From contig NZ_SLXN01000001.1 in the NCBI RefSeq assembly GCF_004345855.1, positions 1 through 64,000 of the forward strand: a stretch of 64,000 bases of DNA, given 5' to 3'. Each line of letters begins with the position of its first letter. Positions within the stretch are counted from its first letter, which is position 1. The position numbers and the translations under genes were made by a program. Shown here one piece after another: positions 1 through 10,024 of this stretch. Below the pieces are notes generated by a model. It saw nothing but the letters and a program-made list of their open reading frames with translations, made no database searches and was not told where the DNA came from. This DNA is from Sphingomonas sp. BK235. Lineage in GTDB: Bacteria; Pseudomonadota; Alphaproteobacteria; Sphingomonadales; Sphingomonadaceae.

Positions 1-1047
1 GAGGACCTCAAGCCCTCGGACATCCTCACGAAGGACGCCTTCCACAACGCGATCAAGGTCAATTCGGCGATCGGCGGCTCCACCAACGCGCCGATCCACC
101 TGGCCGCGCTGGCGCGCCACGTCGGCGTCGACCTCCCGCTCAAGGACTGGGAGACCGAGGGACATCAGGTGCCGCTGCTGGTCAACCTGCAGCCCGCGGG
201 CGAGTATCTCGGCGAGGATTATTACCGCGCCGGCGGCGTGCCCGCGGTGGTGGGCCAGCTGATCGGGCAGGGGCTGATCGCCGAGGGCGCGCTGACGGTC
301 AACGGCCGCACCATGGGGGAGAATTGCCGCGGCGTCCCCATCGAGGACGAAGCGGTGATCCGCCCCTACGACCGCCCGCTCAAGGAGGCGGCGGGGTTCC
401 TGGTGCTGACCGGCAATCTGTTCGACGCGGCGGTGATGAAGACCAGCGTGATCTCGCCCGAGTTCCGCGACCGCTATTTGAGCAACCCCGCGGATCCCAA
501 CGCCTTCGAGGGCCCCGCGGTGGTGTTCGACGGGCCCGAGGATTATCACGCGCGGATCGACGATCCCGCCACCGGGATCACGCCCGAGACCTTGCTGTTC
601 ATGCGCGGCGCCGGGCCGGTCGGCTATCCCGGCGCGGCCGAGGTGGTGAACATGCGCCCGCCGGCGTATCTGATCACCGAGGGCGTCCACGCGCTGCCGT
701 GCATCGGCGACGGGCGCCAGTCGGGGACGAGCGGGTCGCCGTCGATCCTCAACGCCTCGCCCGAGGCGGCGGCGATGGGGGCGCTGGCCTTGCTGCGCAC
801 CGGCGACCGCGTGCGCGTCGACCTCAACCGCGCGCGCGTCGACGTGCTGGTGGAGGAGGCCGAACTGGCCGAGCGCCGCCGCGCGCTGGAGGCGGCGGGG
901 GGCTATGCCTATCCCGCCTCGCAGACGCCGTGGCAGGAGATCCAGCGCGCGGTGGTGGGCCAGATGAACACCGGCGCGATCCTCGAGGGCGCGGAGAAAT
1001 ACCAGCGCATCGCGCAGACCATGGGCCTGCCGCGCGACAACCACTGA
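1..1047 (+). CDS. IlvD/Edd-family dehydratase, C-terminal part (sugar-acid dehydratase type)
   Basis: The gene runs in from the left edge, so only the last 348 residues are visible and the start is missing. The reading frame is open from base 1. Family landmarks are the N-S-A-I-G-G-S-T-N stretch near residue 21 and the C-I-G-D-G-R-Q-S-G-T-S-G-S-P-S motif near residues 234-248, typical of [Fe-S] dehydratases that convert sugar acids such as arabonate or xylonate to 2-keto-3-deoxy acids. The tail and motif wording fit the sugar-acid branch better than dihydroxy-acid dehydratase IlvD, but the substrate cannot be fixed without the N-terminus. A FadR-type regulator lies downstream in convergent orientation, which fits a sugar-catabolism locus. 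Confidence 0.88.
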   Translation, partial: EDLKPSDILTKDAFHNAIKVNSAIGGSTNAPIHLAALARHVGVDLPLKDWETEGHQVPLLVNLQPAGEYLGEDYYRAGGVPAVVGQLIGQGLIAEGALTVNGRTMGENCRGVPIEDEAVIRPYDRPLKEAAGFLVLTGNLFDAAVMKTSVISPEFRDRYLSNPADPNAFEGPAVVFDGPEDYHARIDDPATGITPETLLFMRGAGPVGYPGAAEVVNMRPPAYLITEGVHALPCIGDGRQSGTSGSPSILNASPEAAAMGALALLRTGDRVRVDLNRARVDVLVEEAELAERRRALEAAGGYAYPASQTPWQEIQRAVVGQMNTGAILEGAEKYQRIAQTMGLPRDNH

Positions 1048-1114
1048 CGGGGGAGGGCGTGGCGGCGCTCGGCCGCCAGCGCCGTGCGTGGCGGGGTGGC
1101 ACCACCATCCACCG

Positions 1115-1218
1115 CTGGCGTCATCCTGAGCTTGTCTCAGGATCCACTGTCCCGCAGGCGCCGCGATCGCTGCATTCGCGGCACGGTGGATCCTGAGACG
1201 AGCTCAGGATGACGCCAG
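1115..1218. repeat. Sphingomonad-type intergenic inverted repeat, family A
   Basis: A long imperfect palindrome: the left arm begins CTGGCGTCATCCTGAG and the right arm ends with its reverse complement, CTCAGGATGACGCCAG. The inner halves are also related (TCTCAGGATCCAC against GTGGATCCTGAGA), so the whole 104 bp could fold into one hairpin. It follows the dehydratase stop codon by about 70 bases and might also act as a transcription barrier. Repeats of this wording are familiar from sphingomonad intergenic regions; that is recollection, not a search. Confidence 0.7.
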
Positions 1219-1368
1219 GAGGTGAGGGCGCCGTGCCGACTTACGGGATGGCACACTGACGGGATGGCGCACTGACGTGACGAGATGGCGCTCGGGGGCG
1301 AGCGCGCGGGGCAGGTGCGCTCACCGCTCGCCCTCTCTGCGCCTCCGCGCCTCCGCGTGAACAAATTT

Positions 1369-1460
1369 TCTCACGCGAAGCCGCGAGGACGCGAAGCAGT
1401 GAGACGCGGCACGATCACCGCCTGAGCAACACCTTCGCGTCCTCGCGTCTTCGCGTGAGA
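1369..1460. repeat. Intergenic inverted repeat, family B
   Basis: The left arm at 1369-1396 (TCTCACGCGAAGCCGCGAGG and onward) is matched by the right arm at 1433-1460 (onward to CTTCGCGTGAGA). About 27 of 28 bases pair across a 36-base loop. It is unrelated to the palindrome at 1115-1218. Together the two account for most of the 479-base stretch between the dehydratase and the GntR gene, in which I see no gene. Confidence 0.7.
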
Positions 1461-1526
1461 TGATTCCGCGCGAAGAGACAGGACGCCCCCGACCAACATT
1501 CGCGCAGCGACGAAGCACCAGCCCGC

Positions 1527-2234
1527 TCAGGCGACCAGCGCGCGCTCGGTGTCGATGCCGGCCTGGCCGATCAGCTGCTCGGTCACGCCGCGCGCCGCCG
1601 CGGTGTCGCCGTTGGCGATGGCCTCGAACAGCTCGCGATGGAGCGGGATCGGATCGCGATAGTGCAACGGCACGCGATATTTGAAGAAGGTCGTCCAGCG
1701 CACCGCCGCGGCGATGCTGCTTGACAGGCTGACCAGCAATTCGTTGCCCGTCGCCTCCAGGATCGTGGCGTGGAAACGCTGGTCGGCGGTCTGGCCGTCC
1801 TGGGTGCGCAGCCCGTGCTGCGCCATCACCTCGAGCGCGTGCCCCATGCGCGACAGCTGCGCCGCGCTGCGCTGCACCGCCGCCAGCTCGGCCGCGGCAG
1901 GCTCGACGATCATGCGCAACTGGAACAGGCTGCGCACGAAGCCGAGCGAGGGCGCGCCCTCGAACATCCAGGCGAGCAGCTCGGGGTCGAGCAGGTTCCA
2001 CAAGGCGCGCTCGCGCACCCGCGTCCCTGCCTTGGGGCGGCTCTCGACCAGCCCCTTGGCGCTGAGCATCCGCAGCGATTCCCGGATGACGCTGCGCGAG
2101 ACGCCGAACTGGCCCGCCAGCTCCAGTTCGCCCGGCAGCACCGCGCCGCTCGGATATTGGCCGGTGACGATCGCCACGCCCAACCGGCGTGCGAGCGTGA
2201 CATGCGCGGGGCCTCGACGCTCTCCGTTCGTCAC
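1527..2234 (-). CDS. GntR-family transcriptional regulator, FadR subfamily
   Basis: A 235-residue DNA-binding regulator. The N-terminal winged helix-turn-helix spans about residues 12-78, with the GntR signature around L-P-G-E-L-E-L-A-G-Q-F-G-V-S-R-S-V-I-R-E. The C-terminal part, about 85-220, has the all-helical FCD ligand-binding pattern, including D and H residues around the D-Q-R-F-H-A-T-I segment that normally help hold a metal and a carboxylate ligand. Regulators of this type usually repress sugar-acid or organic-acid catabolism, which fits the neighbouring sugar-acid dehydratase. A perfect TTGT-N3-ACAA palindrome 58 bases upstream of the start is a likely autoregulatory site. Confidence 0.88.
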   Translation of the reverse strand: MTNGERRGPAHVTLARRLGVAIVTGQYPSGAVLPGELELAGQFGVSRSVIRESLRMLSAKGLVESRPKAGTRVRERALWNLLDPELLAWMFEGAPSLGFVRSLFQLRMIVEPAAAELAAVQRSAAQLSRMGHALEVMAQHGLRTQDGQTADQRFHATILEATGNELLVSLSSSIAAAVRWTTFFKYRVPLHYRDPIPLHRELFEAIANGDTAAARGVTEQLIGQAGIDTERALVA

Positions 2235-2291
2235 TGCTCGTCTCCCTCCCGGAACGACAGTCTAGGCCGTCGTCACCGGTCGGCAAGGAAA

Positions 2292-2302
2292 TTGTCTAAC
2301 AA
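2292..2302. promoter_or_regulatory. Putative FadR/GntR-type operator
   Basis: TTGTCTAACAA is a perfect palindrome around a 3-base centre. It matches the TNGTNNNACNA consensus of FadR-subfamily regulators and lies between mnmA and the GntR gene, upstream of the latter. Autorepression is inferred from position. Confidence 0.5.
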
Positions 2303-2329
2303 CTTCCGGACTGATGCACCGATGCCCGG

Positions 2330-3427
2330 TCAGGCGGCGACCAGCGCGGGGTCGGTCGCGGCGATCCAGCCGCCGCCCATCACGCGCTCGCCGTCGTACA
2401 GCACCGCGGCCTGACCCGGGGCGACGCCATATTCGGGCGCGTCGAACACCAGCCGGTCGCCGTGGAAGCGTGCGGCGACCGGCTTGGCCATCGACCGCAC
2501 CTTGGCGGTGAGCGCGCCGTCGATCGGGCCGAGCAGGTTCATCCGCTCGAGCCGCGCCGCGGCGGTGGCGAGCGCGACGCGCGGGCCGACCACGACCCGC
2601 CGCGTGTCCGCATCGAGGCGGACGACGTAGAGCGGCTCGGCGCTGCCCCCGATCTCCAGCCCGCGACGCTGGCCGACGGTGTAATGGACCAGCCCGCGAT
2701 GCTCTCCCAGCTTGCGCCCGGCGAGATCGACGATATCGCCCCCGCTCGCCGCTTCAGGGCGCAGGGTCTTGACGAGCTTGGCGTAATCGCCGTCGGGCAC
2801 GAAGCAGATGTCCTGGCTGTCGGGCTTGTCCGCGACCAGCAGCCCCAGCTCGGCCGCGATGGCGCGGACGCGCGGCTTGGGCAGCGCGCCGAGCGGGAAG
2901 CGCAGGTAATCGAGCTGTGCCTGGGTCGTGGCGAACAGGAAATAGCTCTGATCGCGCGCGGGATCGGCGGCGCGGTGCAGCTCGGCGCCGCGTGCGCCGA
3001 CGACGCGACGGACATAATGGCCGGTGGCGAGGCAGTCCGCGCCGAGGTCGCGCGCCAGCGCGAGCAGGTCGGTGAACTTCGGCCCCATGTTGCACTGGAC
3101 GCAGGGGATGGGGGTGCGCCCGGCGAGATAATCGTCGGCGAACTGATCGATCACGCGGTGGCGGAAGCTGCTCTCGTGATCGAACACGTAATGCGCGATC
3201 CCGAGCCGGTCCGCGACCGCGCGCGCGTCGCGGATGTCGCGCCCCGCGCAGCAGGCGCCGGCGCGCTGGGTCGCCTCGCCATGGTCGTAGAGCTGGAGCG
3301 TCACGCCGATCACCTCGGCCCCCGCGCGCACGGCGAGCGCGGCGACGACCGAGCTGTCGACCCCGCCCGACATCGCCACGACGATGCGCCGCGCGCCCGG
3401 CGTGAGCTGGAAATCCACCGTGTCCAT
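2330..3427 (-). CDS. mnmA: tRNA-specific 2-thiouridylase MnmA
   Basis: Adds sulfur to uridine 34 of tRNA-Lys, tRNA-Glu and tRNA-Gln in the cytoplasm. The 365-residue product has the PP-loop ATP-binding motif S-G-G-V-D-S-S near residue 21, the P-C-V-Q-C-N motif holding one catalytic cysteine, and the later [10 protein letters not shown] block with the second. The C-terminal beta-barrel region is present, so length and architecture are ordinary. I placed the start at the ATG at 3427 because the PP-loop begins about 17 residues later; an open frame continues upstream to 3541 but has no family similarity. Confidence 0.95.
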   Translation of the reverse strand: MDTVDFQLTPGARRIVVAMSGGVDSSVVAALAVRAGAEVIGVTLQLYDHGEATQRAGACCAGRDIRDARAVADRLGIAHYVFDHESSFRHRVIDQFADDYLAGRTPIPCVQCNMGPKFTDLLALARDLGADCLATGHYVRRVVGARGAELHRAADPARDQSYFLFATTQAQLDYLRFPLGALPKPRVRAIAAELGLLVADKPDSQDICFVPDGDYAKLVKTLRPEAASGGDIVDLAGRKLGEHRGLVHYTVGQRRGLEIGGSAEPLYVVRLDADTRRVVVGPRVALATAAARLERMNLLGPIDGALTAKVRSMAKPVAARFHGDRLVFDAPEYGVAPGQAAVLYDGERVMGGGWIAATDPALVAA

Positions 3428-3534
3428 GATCGCTCGCGGATACTCCCTCCACCCCGCGCGCGTAAACCCAAATGAACGAACCGTTGCCGCGGGCTTTACG
3501 CGACCTTCAGACCGCGCGCGGTACAGCCCGCGCC

Positions 3535-3717
3535 ATGTCACTCGAACCGACCATCTCCGACCCGCCGCTGCTCACCGCGTTGCGCCAGCGCCAACTCGCG
3601 TCGCGCACCGCACAGGTCGCGCGCGGACTCGACGTGCCGCCGGGCGCGCGTGCCGCCAAGGGCACGTTCAACGCCACCGCGGCGGCGGCGCTGAGCGATT
3701 GGAGTAGACGTGAATAG
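3535..3717 (+). CDS. Small hypothetical protein
   Basis: A 60-residue frame reading divergently from mnmA, beginning at the ATG at 3535 (an in-frame upstream start at 3472 is possible but overlaps the mnmA promoter region). The product is Ala/Arg-rich with no motif I recognise. It ends about 110 bases before sciP. Codon use fits the genome, but nothing else proves that it is expressed. Confidence 0.4.
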   Translation: MSLEPTISDPPLLTALRQRQLASRTAQVARGLDVPPGARAAKGTFNATAAAALSDWSRRE

Positions 3718-3827
3718 CTCGTTTACCGGTCCGTTTTAGAAGGCGTTCAACCAGCGTCCGTTACGCAAGAGGCACAACAAGGGTCCAACGTGGCGAGGGG
3801 GCCGAACCCCCGAAACCGAGGTAGGTA

Positions 3828-4127
3828 ATGATCGAGAATCAGAAAATCCGTCCGGCCAAGGTGATAGGCCCGCTCGGCGAGCCGCTCACGCTCGACTCAC
3901 TGCCGCCGGCGGACACCACCCGATGGGTGGTGCGGCGCAAGGCCGAGGTCGTCGCCGCGGTCAACGGGGGGTTGCTGACCGTCGATGAGGTGTGCCAGCG
4001 GTACAATCTGACGGTGGAGGAGTTCGCCGGCTGGCAGCGCGCCATCGATCGTTCGGGGATGCCCGGGCTGCGGGTTACGCGGATTCAGCACTATAAGTCG
4101 CTTTACGAGCGGCAGCAGAACTTCTAA
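3828..4127 (+). CDS. sciP: DUF1153 protein, SciP-type CtrA inhibitor
   Basis: A 99-residue DUF1153 protein. In Caulobacter the homologue SciP binds DNA and CtrA to keep CtrA-dependent promoters silent in early S phase. The sequence carries the family hallmarks: a V-I-G-P-x-G-x-P-L-T-L start, L-P-P-A-D-T-x-R-W-V-V-R-R-K-A-E-V-V-A-A-V, then a helix-turn-helix around V-D-E-V-C-Q-R-Y-N-L and the W-Q-R-A-I-D-R segment. A ribosome-binding sequence (GAGGTAGG) sits just before the start. The gene is monocistronic. Confidence 0.92.
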   Translation: MIENQKIRPAKVIGPLGEPLTLDSLPPADTTRWVVRRKAEVVAAVNGGLLTVDEVCQRYNLTVEEFAGWQRAIDRSGMPGLRVTRIQHYKSLYERQQNF

Positions 4128-4237
4128 CCCGTCACGTCCCATTTTCAGAATTACGGGGCCGGAACAATGGGCCGGCCTCGTGAGTATTTCCCCGCAGAGC
4201 CCGTCACCGTGTGGGCGCATCGCAGGGGAGTATCGTT

Positions 4238-4495
4238 ATGGGTATCATCATCTGGCTCGTCATCGGCGGTGTGATCGGCTGGCTCGCCAGCATCATCATG
4301 CGCACCGACGCGCAGCAGGGCATCTTCCTGAACATCGTGGTCGGCGTGGTCGGCGCTTTCATCGGCGGTCTGCTGTTCACCGGCGGCTCGATCAACAACG
4401 CGCCGCTGACCATCTATTCGTTCCTGGTCTCGCTGGTGGGCGCCGTGGTGCTGCTCGCGATCGTGAACCTGGTTCGTCGCGGCCGGGTGCGCTGA
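4238..4495 (+). CDS. GlsB/YeaQ/YmgE-family small membrane protein
   Basis: An 85-residue inner-membrane protein of the transglycosylase-associated / YeaQ family, linked elsewhere to general stress. Three hydrophobic helices are visible (about residues 2-18, 29-47, 58-77), separated by short Gly-rich turns, with the conserved G-x-I-x-G-W-L-A pattern in the first. The ATG at 4238 was chosen because a clear AGGGGAG lies about 8 bases upstream. A strong hairpin terminator follows at 4547. Confidence 0.85.
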   Translation: MGIIIWLVIGGVIGWLASIIMRTDAQQGIFLNIVVGVVGAFIGGLLFTGGSINNAPLTIYSFLVSLVGAVVLLAIVNLVRRGRVR

Positions 4496-4546
4496 GCGAC
4501 TGATGGCTGAGCCGGCGTCGCGCCCGCGGCGCGCGCCGAGCTGAAC

Positions 4547-4584
4547 GAGGCGGTCGCCCTTCGCGGGGCGGCCGCCTCTCTCTT
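4547..4584 (+). terminator. Hairpin terminator
   Basis: GAGGCGG...CCGCCTC stem enclosing a smaller GCCC/GGGC stem and a TTCGC loop (stem 4547-4578), followed by a pyrimidine-rich TCTCTT run. It lies 50 bases after the small membrane protein gene. Confidence 0.65.
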
Positions 4585-4732
4585 ATGGGAACGGCGAGAT
4601 CCTCGCCGCATGGTGGGAAGGGCCTCGCCGGGCGGCGCTGCGCTCGTGAAGGACCCTCCACCCGCCTGCGGCTGGTCCCCCTTCCCGTGCCGGGGAGGAT
4701 CCTACCCTCTCTATCCTCTCGCCTTCGGCTCC

Positions 4733-5461
4733 CTATTTCAGCAGGAAGCGGACGTTGAGCGTGGCGCTGAGCTCGCTCTCCCCCGGCAGCACCGCGCTGG
4801 CCGCGTCCGCCTGCGGTGCCGCCGCCCGCATCTGCGCGAAGGGGCGCGGCGGCTCGCCGTCGCTCTCGCCGGCCTCGCCGATCGACACGATGCGATCGAC
4901 CGTCAGCCCCGCCGCCTTGGCGTAGAGCGTCGCCCGTGCCCGCGCGCGCGTCACCGCGTCGGCGCGCGCCTCGTCGAGCGCGCCCGCGGCGTCGGTGAGC
5001 GACAGCGTCGGCCCGTCGATCTGGTTGGCGCCGGCGCGCACGAGCGCGTCGAGCACCGGACCCGCCTTGGCGACGTCGCGGAACCGCACGCTCACGGTGT
5101 TGCTGGCCTGATAGCCGGTGACCACGGGCGGCTGGTTCTCGGCATAGCGATATTGCGGGGCAAGCGCGACGCGGCTGGTGGCGATGTCGCGCGGTGCGAT
5201 CCCGGCCTTCTTCAGGGCGGCGACCACCGCCGCCATCCGCTGCGCGTTCTGCGCCATCGCGGTGGCAGCGACCGCGTCCTGCGTCACCACGCCCGCGCGC
5301 ACGGTGGCGAGATCGGGCACGCGCGACACCTTGCCGACCGCGGTGACGTCGAGGATCGTGCCCTCGGGCACCACTGTCGCCATCGGCAGCGGGGTCTGCG
5401 CCGTCGTCGCGACCGGCACCGACCCGAGCGCCAGCAGCGCGCCACCTAACAGCCAATTCAT
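4733..5461 (-). CDS. SIMPL-domain (DUF541) periplasmic protein
   Basis: A 242-residue exported protein. Residues 1-22 form a signal peptide (short charged start, Leu/Ala-rich core, T-T-A-Q cleavage region). The rest is a SIMPL/DUF541 domain, recognised by V-S-R-V-P-D-L-A-T-V-R-A-G-V near the start, the Q-x-R-Y-A-E-N-Q-P-P-V-V-T-G-Y-Q-A-S-N segment in the middle, and a V-x-F-L-L-K C-terminus. Members include oxidative-stress protein YggE and are thought to form periplasmic assemblies; the biochemical role is unclear. It is divergent from the RND efflux pair. Confidence 0.85.
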   Translation of the reverse strand: MNWLLGGALLALGSVPVATTAQTPLPMATVVPEGTILDVTAVGKVSRVPDLATVRAGVVTQDAVAATAMAQNAQRMAAVVAALKKAGIAPRDIATSRVALAPQYRYAENQPPVVTGYQASNTVSVRFRDVAKAGPVLDALVRAGANQIDGPTLSLTDAAGALDEARADAVTRARARATLYAKAAGLTVDRIVSIGEAGESDGEPPRPFAQMRAAAPQADAASAVLPGESELSATLNVRFLLK

Positions 5462-5592
5462 CGTCTTACCTCCCAGCCTTCAACAACTTGCGCTGTGTTG
5501 GACCGCGATGGAACGCAAGCTGAACGCGATAAACTACGTTGTCGCTTGCACAAAATGTCGCGCTCGGGCAGCGCCGGACTTGTACGCGGTGA

Positions 5593-5609
5593 TGTATGCG
5601 GGTAATACA
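5593..5609. promoter_or_regulatory. Possible operator upstream of the RND operon
   Basis: TGTAT and ATACA arms separated by 7 bases, 20 bases before the adaptor start codon. An inverted repeat here could bind a repressor, but no local regulator gene is adjacent, so this is tentative. Confidence 0.25.
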
Positions 5610-5629
5610 CGCCGGCCGGAGGGGGATGG

Positions 5630-6799
5630 ATGACGTACGAGGCTGGTACTCTGCAGGGCGAGCAGCTGATGATCGAGGACGCGACGCCGCGCCGCCGTCG
5701 GCGCTGGATGCTGATCGCGGGGATCGCGCTGCTGGTCGCCGCGCTCGCCGGCTATTTCCTGACCCGGCACAAGGACGCGCCCGCGGCCGCACCGGCGGAT
5801 CAGGCACCGACGGTGACCGTGGTGGTGCCGGGTGCGGAGTCGGTGGCGCGCCGCGTCAGCGCGACCGGCTCGCTCGCCGCCAAGCGCGAGATGCCGGTCG
5901 GCGTCGCGGGCGAGGGCGGGATGGTCAGCCGCGTGCTGGTCGAGCCGGGCCAATGGGTCCGCGCGGGTCAGGTGCTGGCCACGATCGACCGCTCGGTACA
6001 GGTCCAGACCGCCGAGTCGCTCGCCTCGCAGATCGCGGTGGCGCGCTCCGACCTCACGCTCGCACAGGCCGAGCTGGAACGCGCGCAGAGCCTGGTGGAT
6101 CGCGGCTTCATCTCCAAGGCCGACGTGCAGCGGCGTATCGCCACGCGCGACGCCGCGGCGGCGCGGCTCAAGGTGGCGGGGGCGACCTATTCGGAGCAGC
6201 GCGCGCGCAACGCCCGGCTCGATATCCGCGCGCCCGCGGCGGGGCTGATCCTCACGCGCGGCGTCGAGCCGGGACAGATCGTCAGCTCGGCCTCGGGCAC
6301 CTTGTTCCGCATGGCGCGCGACGGCGAGATGGAGATGCGCGCGCAGCTTGCGGAGAACGATCTCCAGGGCGTCCGCATCGGCTCGACCGCGCGGGTCACG
6401 CCGGTGGGCGACACGCGCTCGTTCGAGGGCCGGGTGTGGCAGATCGCGCCGATCATCGACACGCAGACGCGCCAGGGGATCGCGCGCATCCAGCTCTCCT
6501 ACGACCCCGCGCTGCGCCCCGGCGGCTTCGCCTCGGCGACGATCGTGGCGGGGGCGGCGAGCCAGCCCGAACTGCCCCAGTCGGCGTTGTTGAGCGACGA
6601 CCGCGGCAATTACGTGTACATCCTCGACGCGGAGAATCGCGCGCAGCGTCGCGACGTCACGATCGGGACGATCACGGAGAGCCGTGTCGCGATCGCCAGC
6701 GGGCTGAACGGGGACGAGCGCGTGGTGCAGTCGGCCGGCGCGTTCCTCAACCCCGGCCAGAAGGTCAAACCGGTGCGGGCGCGGGTCGCGGGCCAGTAG
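5630..6799 (+). CDS. RND efflux periplasmic adaptor (MFP/HlyD family)
   Basis: A 389-residue membrane-fusion subunit linking an inner-membrane RND pump to an outer-membrane channel. After an Arg-rich stretch (residues 18-24), residues 27-43 form an uncleaved membrane anchor. The lipoyl half-motifs surround a coiled-coil hairpin of about residues 120-190 rich in Ala, Glu and Arg, followed by the D-I-R-A-P-A-A-G lipoyl return and a beta-barrel with R-x-G-G-F-A at about residue 300. The pump gene begins 15 bases after the stop. No outer-membrane channel gene is present, so TolC-like help from elsewhere is inferred. An alternative start is the ATG at 5669. Confidence 0.9.
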   Translation: MTYEAGTLQGEQLMIEDATPRRRRRWMLIAGIALLVAALAGYFLTRHKDAPAAAPADQAPTVTVVVPGAESVARRVSATGSLAAKREMPVGVAGEGGMVSRVLVEPGQWVRAGQVLATIDRSVQVQTAESLASQIAVARSDLTLAQAELERAQSLVDRGFISKADVQRRIATRDAAAARLKVAGATYSEQRARNARLDIRAPAAGLILTRGVEPGQIVSSASGTLFRMARDGEMEMRAQLAENDLQGVRIGSTARVTPVGDTRSFEGRVWQIAPIIDTQTRQGIARIQLSYDPALRPGGFASATIVAGAASQPELPQSALLSDDRGNYVYILDAENRAQRRDVTIGTITESRVAIASGLNGDERVVQSAGAFLNPGQKVKPVRARVAGQ

Positions 6800-6814
6800 A
6801 GCGGGATCAGAACC

Positions 6815-9800
6815 ATGGGCTTTCGCAACATCTCCGCCTGGTCGATCCGCAACCCGGTGCCGGCGATCGTCCTGTTCGTGATGCTGACGGTCGCGGGGAT
6901 CGTCAGCTTCATTCGCATGGACATCAACGACTCGCCGGACATCGACTTCCCGGCGGTGATGATCACCATCACCCAGCCGGGCGCCGCACCGAGCGAGCTC
7001 GAGACCCAGGTGACGCAGCGGATCGAGGCCGCGGTGCGCACGCTGGAGGGCGTCGACGAGATCCAGTCGTTCGTGTCCGAGGGGACGTCGAACACGATGG
7101 TGCAGATGGCGATCGGCCAGTCGGTGGACCGCGCCGTCAACGAGGCGCGTGACGCGGTCACCCAGATCCGCGGCAACCTGCCCGAGGGGATCCTCGAGCC
7201 CCAGGTCAGCCGCGTGAAGATCAACGACAATGATCTCGGCAGCTACAGCGCGATCGCCACCGACATGACGGTCGAGCAGCTCAGCTGGTACATCGACAAT
7301 ACGGTGACCAAGGAGCTGCTCTCCGTCCCGGGCATGGGCGGGGTGGAGCGCAACGGCGGTGTCAGCCGCGAGATCCGCGTGATCCTCGATCCCGCGCGGC
7401 TGGCGGCGCAGGGGCTGACCGCGAGCCAGATCAACAACCAGCTGCGCCAGGTGAACCTCGATGCGCCGGGCGGCCGCGCCGAGATCGCGGGGGCCGAGCA
7501 GTCGGTCCGCGTGCTCGGCAACGCGCGCACCGCCTATGATCTCGGCCAGACGCAGATCAACGTCGGCGACGGCCGCACCATCCGCCTCGCCGACGTCGCC
7601 ACGGTGCGCGACCTCTACGCCGAGCAGCGCTCCGCCGCGGCGGTCGACGGCAAGCCGGTGCTCAGCTTCGACTTCAAGCGCGCCAAGGGCTCGTCCGACG
7701 TCACCGTCTTCCGCGAGGGCAAGAAGAAGCTGGAGGAGCTCGAGAAACGCAATCCCAAGGTCAAGTTCCGGCTCCGCGTCGATGGCTCCAAATATCCGCT
7801 GGAGCAGTATAAGTCGGCGATCCACGCGATGCTGGAGGGCGCCATCCTCGCGGTGGTCGTGGTGTTCCTGTTCCTGCGCGACTGGCGTGCCACGGTGATC
7901 TCGGCGCTGGCGATCCCACTCTCGGCGATCCCGACCTTCTGGTTCATGGAGCTGATGGGCTTCACGCTGAACGAGATGACCATGCTCGCGCTGAGCCTGG
8001 TGGCGGGCGTGCTGGTCGACGACGCGATCGTCGAGATCGAGAACATCGTCCGCCACATGCGCATGGGCAAGACGGCCTATCAGGCCTCGATCGACGCCGC
8101 CGACGAGATCGGTCTCGCGGTGCTGGCGACGACGATGGCGATCGTCGCGGTGTTCCTGCCGGTCGGGCTGATGCCGGGCATCTCCGGCCAGTTCTTCAAG
8201 AATTTCGGGCTCACCGTGGTGGTGGCGGTGCTGATGAGCCTCGCCGTCGCGCGGCTGATCACGCCGATGATCGCGGCCTATTTCCTGCGTGCCGGCGGCC
8301 ATGTCGAGCATGGCGGCGGGCCGGTGATGAACTTCTACCAGCGCGTGCTCGCCTGGACCCTCGACGAGGGCGGTGCGCCCGCGGCCCGCGCGAAGGGCGG
8401 GGTGCATCGCGCGCTCGGCTATTGGCGCGATCATCGTCTGTGGACCGTGATGATCGGGGTGGGGGCGTTCCTCCTCACGCTCTTCCTGTTCACGCAGATC
8501 CCGATGTCGTTCCAGCCCGCCTCCGACCAGCCGCGCAGCACGGTGACGATCACCATGCCGCCGGGCAGCACGCTGGAGACCACCCAGAACGCGGTCGACC
8601 AGGTCTATGAGCTGATCCGCAAGCAGCCCGAGGTGGAGAGCGTCTACACCCGCACCCTGGTGGGCTCGGGCCGCGTCACCGCGCAGCTGCGCGAGAAGCG
8701 CGACAAGACCTCGACCGAGTTCGAGCGCGGCCTCGCGCCCGAGCTCGCCAAGATCGCCGACGCGCGCGTCAACTTCCAGTCGCAGTTCGGCTTCGGCGAC
8801 AACAACCGCGACATCTCGGTGACGCTCGGCGGCGACGATCCCGTCGTGCTGCGCCAGGCCGCCGACCGCGTCGTGCGGGAGATGGCGAAGATGCCGGGGC
8901 TGATCGCGCCGCGCATCGCGGGCGATCTCAACCGGCCGGAGATCATCATCAAGCCGCGCTCCGACCTCGCCGCCAACCTGGGCGTGACCACCGCGGCCTT
9001 GTCCAACGCGATCCGCATCGCCACGATCGGCGACATCGACCAGAACAGCGCGCGCTTCTCGCTGAGCGACCGGCAGATCCCGATCCGCGTCGCGCTGGAG
9101 CAGAGCTCGCGCTCGCGGCTGGCGACGATCCAGAACCTGCCGGTGCAGACGCAGAGCGGCGGCTCGGTGCCGCTCAGCCTCGTCGCCGACATCGGCTTCG
9201 GCTCGGGCCCGACGCGCATCCAGCGGATCAACCAGCAGCGCCAGCTCACCATCGGCGCCGATCTCCAGCCCGGCGTGGCGACCAGCGTGGCGCTGCCCAA
9301 GATCAAGCAGCTGCCGGCCATGAAGTCGCTGCCGGTCGGGGTGCAGGAGCTCAACGTCGGCCAGGCCAAGTGGCAGCTCGAGATGTTGATGAACTTCGTC
9401 ACCGCGGTGGTGTCGGGCGTGTTCCTCGTCTTCTCGGTGCTGGTGCTGCTGTACCGCCGGCTGCTGCCGCCGCTGGTCAACATGGGCTCGCTGCTGCTCG
9501 CGCCGCTGGGTGGTCTGCTCGCGCTGCTGATCTCGGGCGACGCTTTGTCGATGCCGGTGTTCATCGGGCTGCTGATGCTGCTCGGCATCGTCGCCAAGAA
9601 CTCGATCCTGCTGATCGACTTCGCGCTGGAGGAGATGACCGCCGGGGTGGCGCCCTATGCCGCGATCGTCGACGCCGGGCGCAAACGCGCGCAGCCGATC
9701 GTGATGACGACGGTGGCGATGGTGGCGGGCATGGTGCCGACGGCTTTGTCGCTGTCGGGCGACGGCGCGTGGCGCGCGCCGATGGGGATCGTCGTGATCG

Positions 9801-10024
9801 GCGGGCTGACCGTCTCGACCATGCTCACGCTGCTGATCGTGCCGGCGGCCTTCTCGCTGGCGATCGGGATCGAGCGCCGCGTCGGTCCGTGGCTCGGCCG
9901 CCGCCTGCTCACCTATCGCCCGGGTGATGATGGCACGCTGATCGAGCACGCGCCGCACCCGGCGATACCGGCGCCGCCGGGGCGGATCGGCTTCCACGAG
10001 GACGGCACCAGCCCGGCGGAGTGA
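6815..10024 (+). CDS. RND-family efflux transporter, AcrB/HAE1 type
   Basis: A 1069-residue proton-driven pump of the inner membrane. The expected two-fold architecture is visible: first helix near residues 13-30, large periplasmic loop, helices 2-6 beginning near residue 340, then the repeat after the C-terminal half begins near residue 545. The proton-relay acidic pair is present in [10 protein letters not shown] of helix 4. The second half retains [10 protein letters not shown]. Compared with E. coli AcrB the length is normal. It is co-transcribed with the adaptor. Substrates cannot be predicted. Confidence 0.94.
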   Translation: MGFRNISAWSIRNPVPAIVLFVMLTVAGIVSFIRMDINDSPDIDFPAVMITITQPGAAPSELETQVTQRIEAAVRTLEGVDEIQSFVSEGTSNTMVQMAIGQSVDRAVNEARDAVTQIRGNLPEGILEPQVSRVKINDNDLGSYSAIATDMTVEQLSWYIDNTVTKELLSVPGMGGVERNGGVSREIRVILDPARLAAQGLTASQINNQLRQVNLDAPGGRAEIAGAEQSVRVLGNARTAYDLGQTQINVGDGRTIRLADVATVRDLYAEQRSAAAVDGKPVLSFDFKRAKGSSDVTVFREGKKKLEELEKRNPKVKFRLRVDGSKYPLEQYKSAIHAMLEGAILAVVVVFLFLRDWRATVISALAIPLSAIPTFWFMELMGFTLNEMTMLALSLVAGVLVDDAIVEIENIVRHMRMGKTAYQASIDAADEIGLAVLATTMAIVAVFLPVGLMPGISGQFFKNFGLTVVVAVLMSLAVARLITPMIAAYFLRAGGHVEHGGGPVMNFYQRVLAWTLDEGGAPAARAKGGVHRALGYWRDHRLWTVMIGVGAFLLTLFLFTQIPMSFQPASDQPRSTVTITMPPGSTLETTQNAVDQVYELIRKQPEVESVYTRTLVGSGRVTAQLREKRDKTSTEFERGLAPELAKIADARVNFQSQFGFGDNNRDISVTLGGDDPVVLRQAADRVVREMAKMPGLIAPRIAGDLNRPEIIIKPRSDLAANLGVTTAALSNAIRIATIGDIDQNSARFSLSDRQIPIRVALEQSSRSRLATIQNLPVQTQSGGSVPLSLVADIGFGSGPTRIQRINQQRQLTIGADLQPGVATSVALPKIKQLPAMKSLPVGVQELNVGQAKWQLEMLMNFVTAVVSGVFLVFSVLVLLYRRLLPPLVNMGSLLLAPLGGLLALLISGDALSMPVFIGLLMLLGIVAKNSILLIDFALEEMTAGVAPYAAIVDAGRKRAQPIVMTTVAMVAGMVPTALSLSGDGAWRAPMGIVVIGGLTVSTMLTLLIVPAAFSLAIGIERRVGPWLGRRLLTYRPGDDGTLIEHAPHPAIPAPPGRIGFHEDGTSPAE

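Noticed and set aside
2462..3475. 337-codon plus-strand frame opposite mnmA
   Set aside because: Antisense of a well-conserved gene, no motif.
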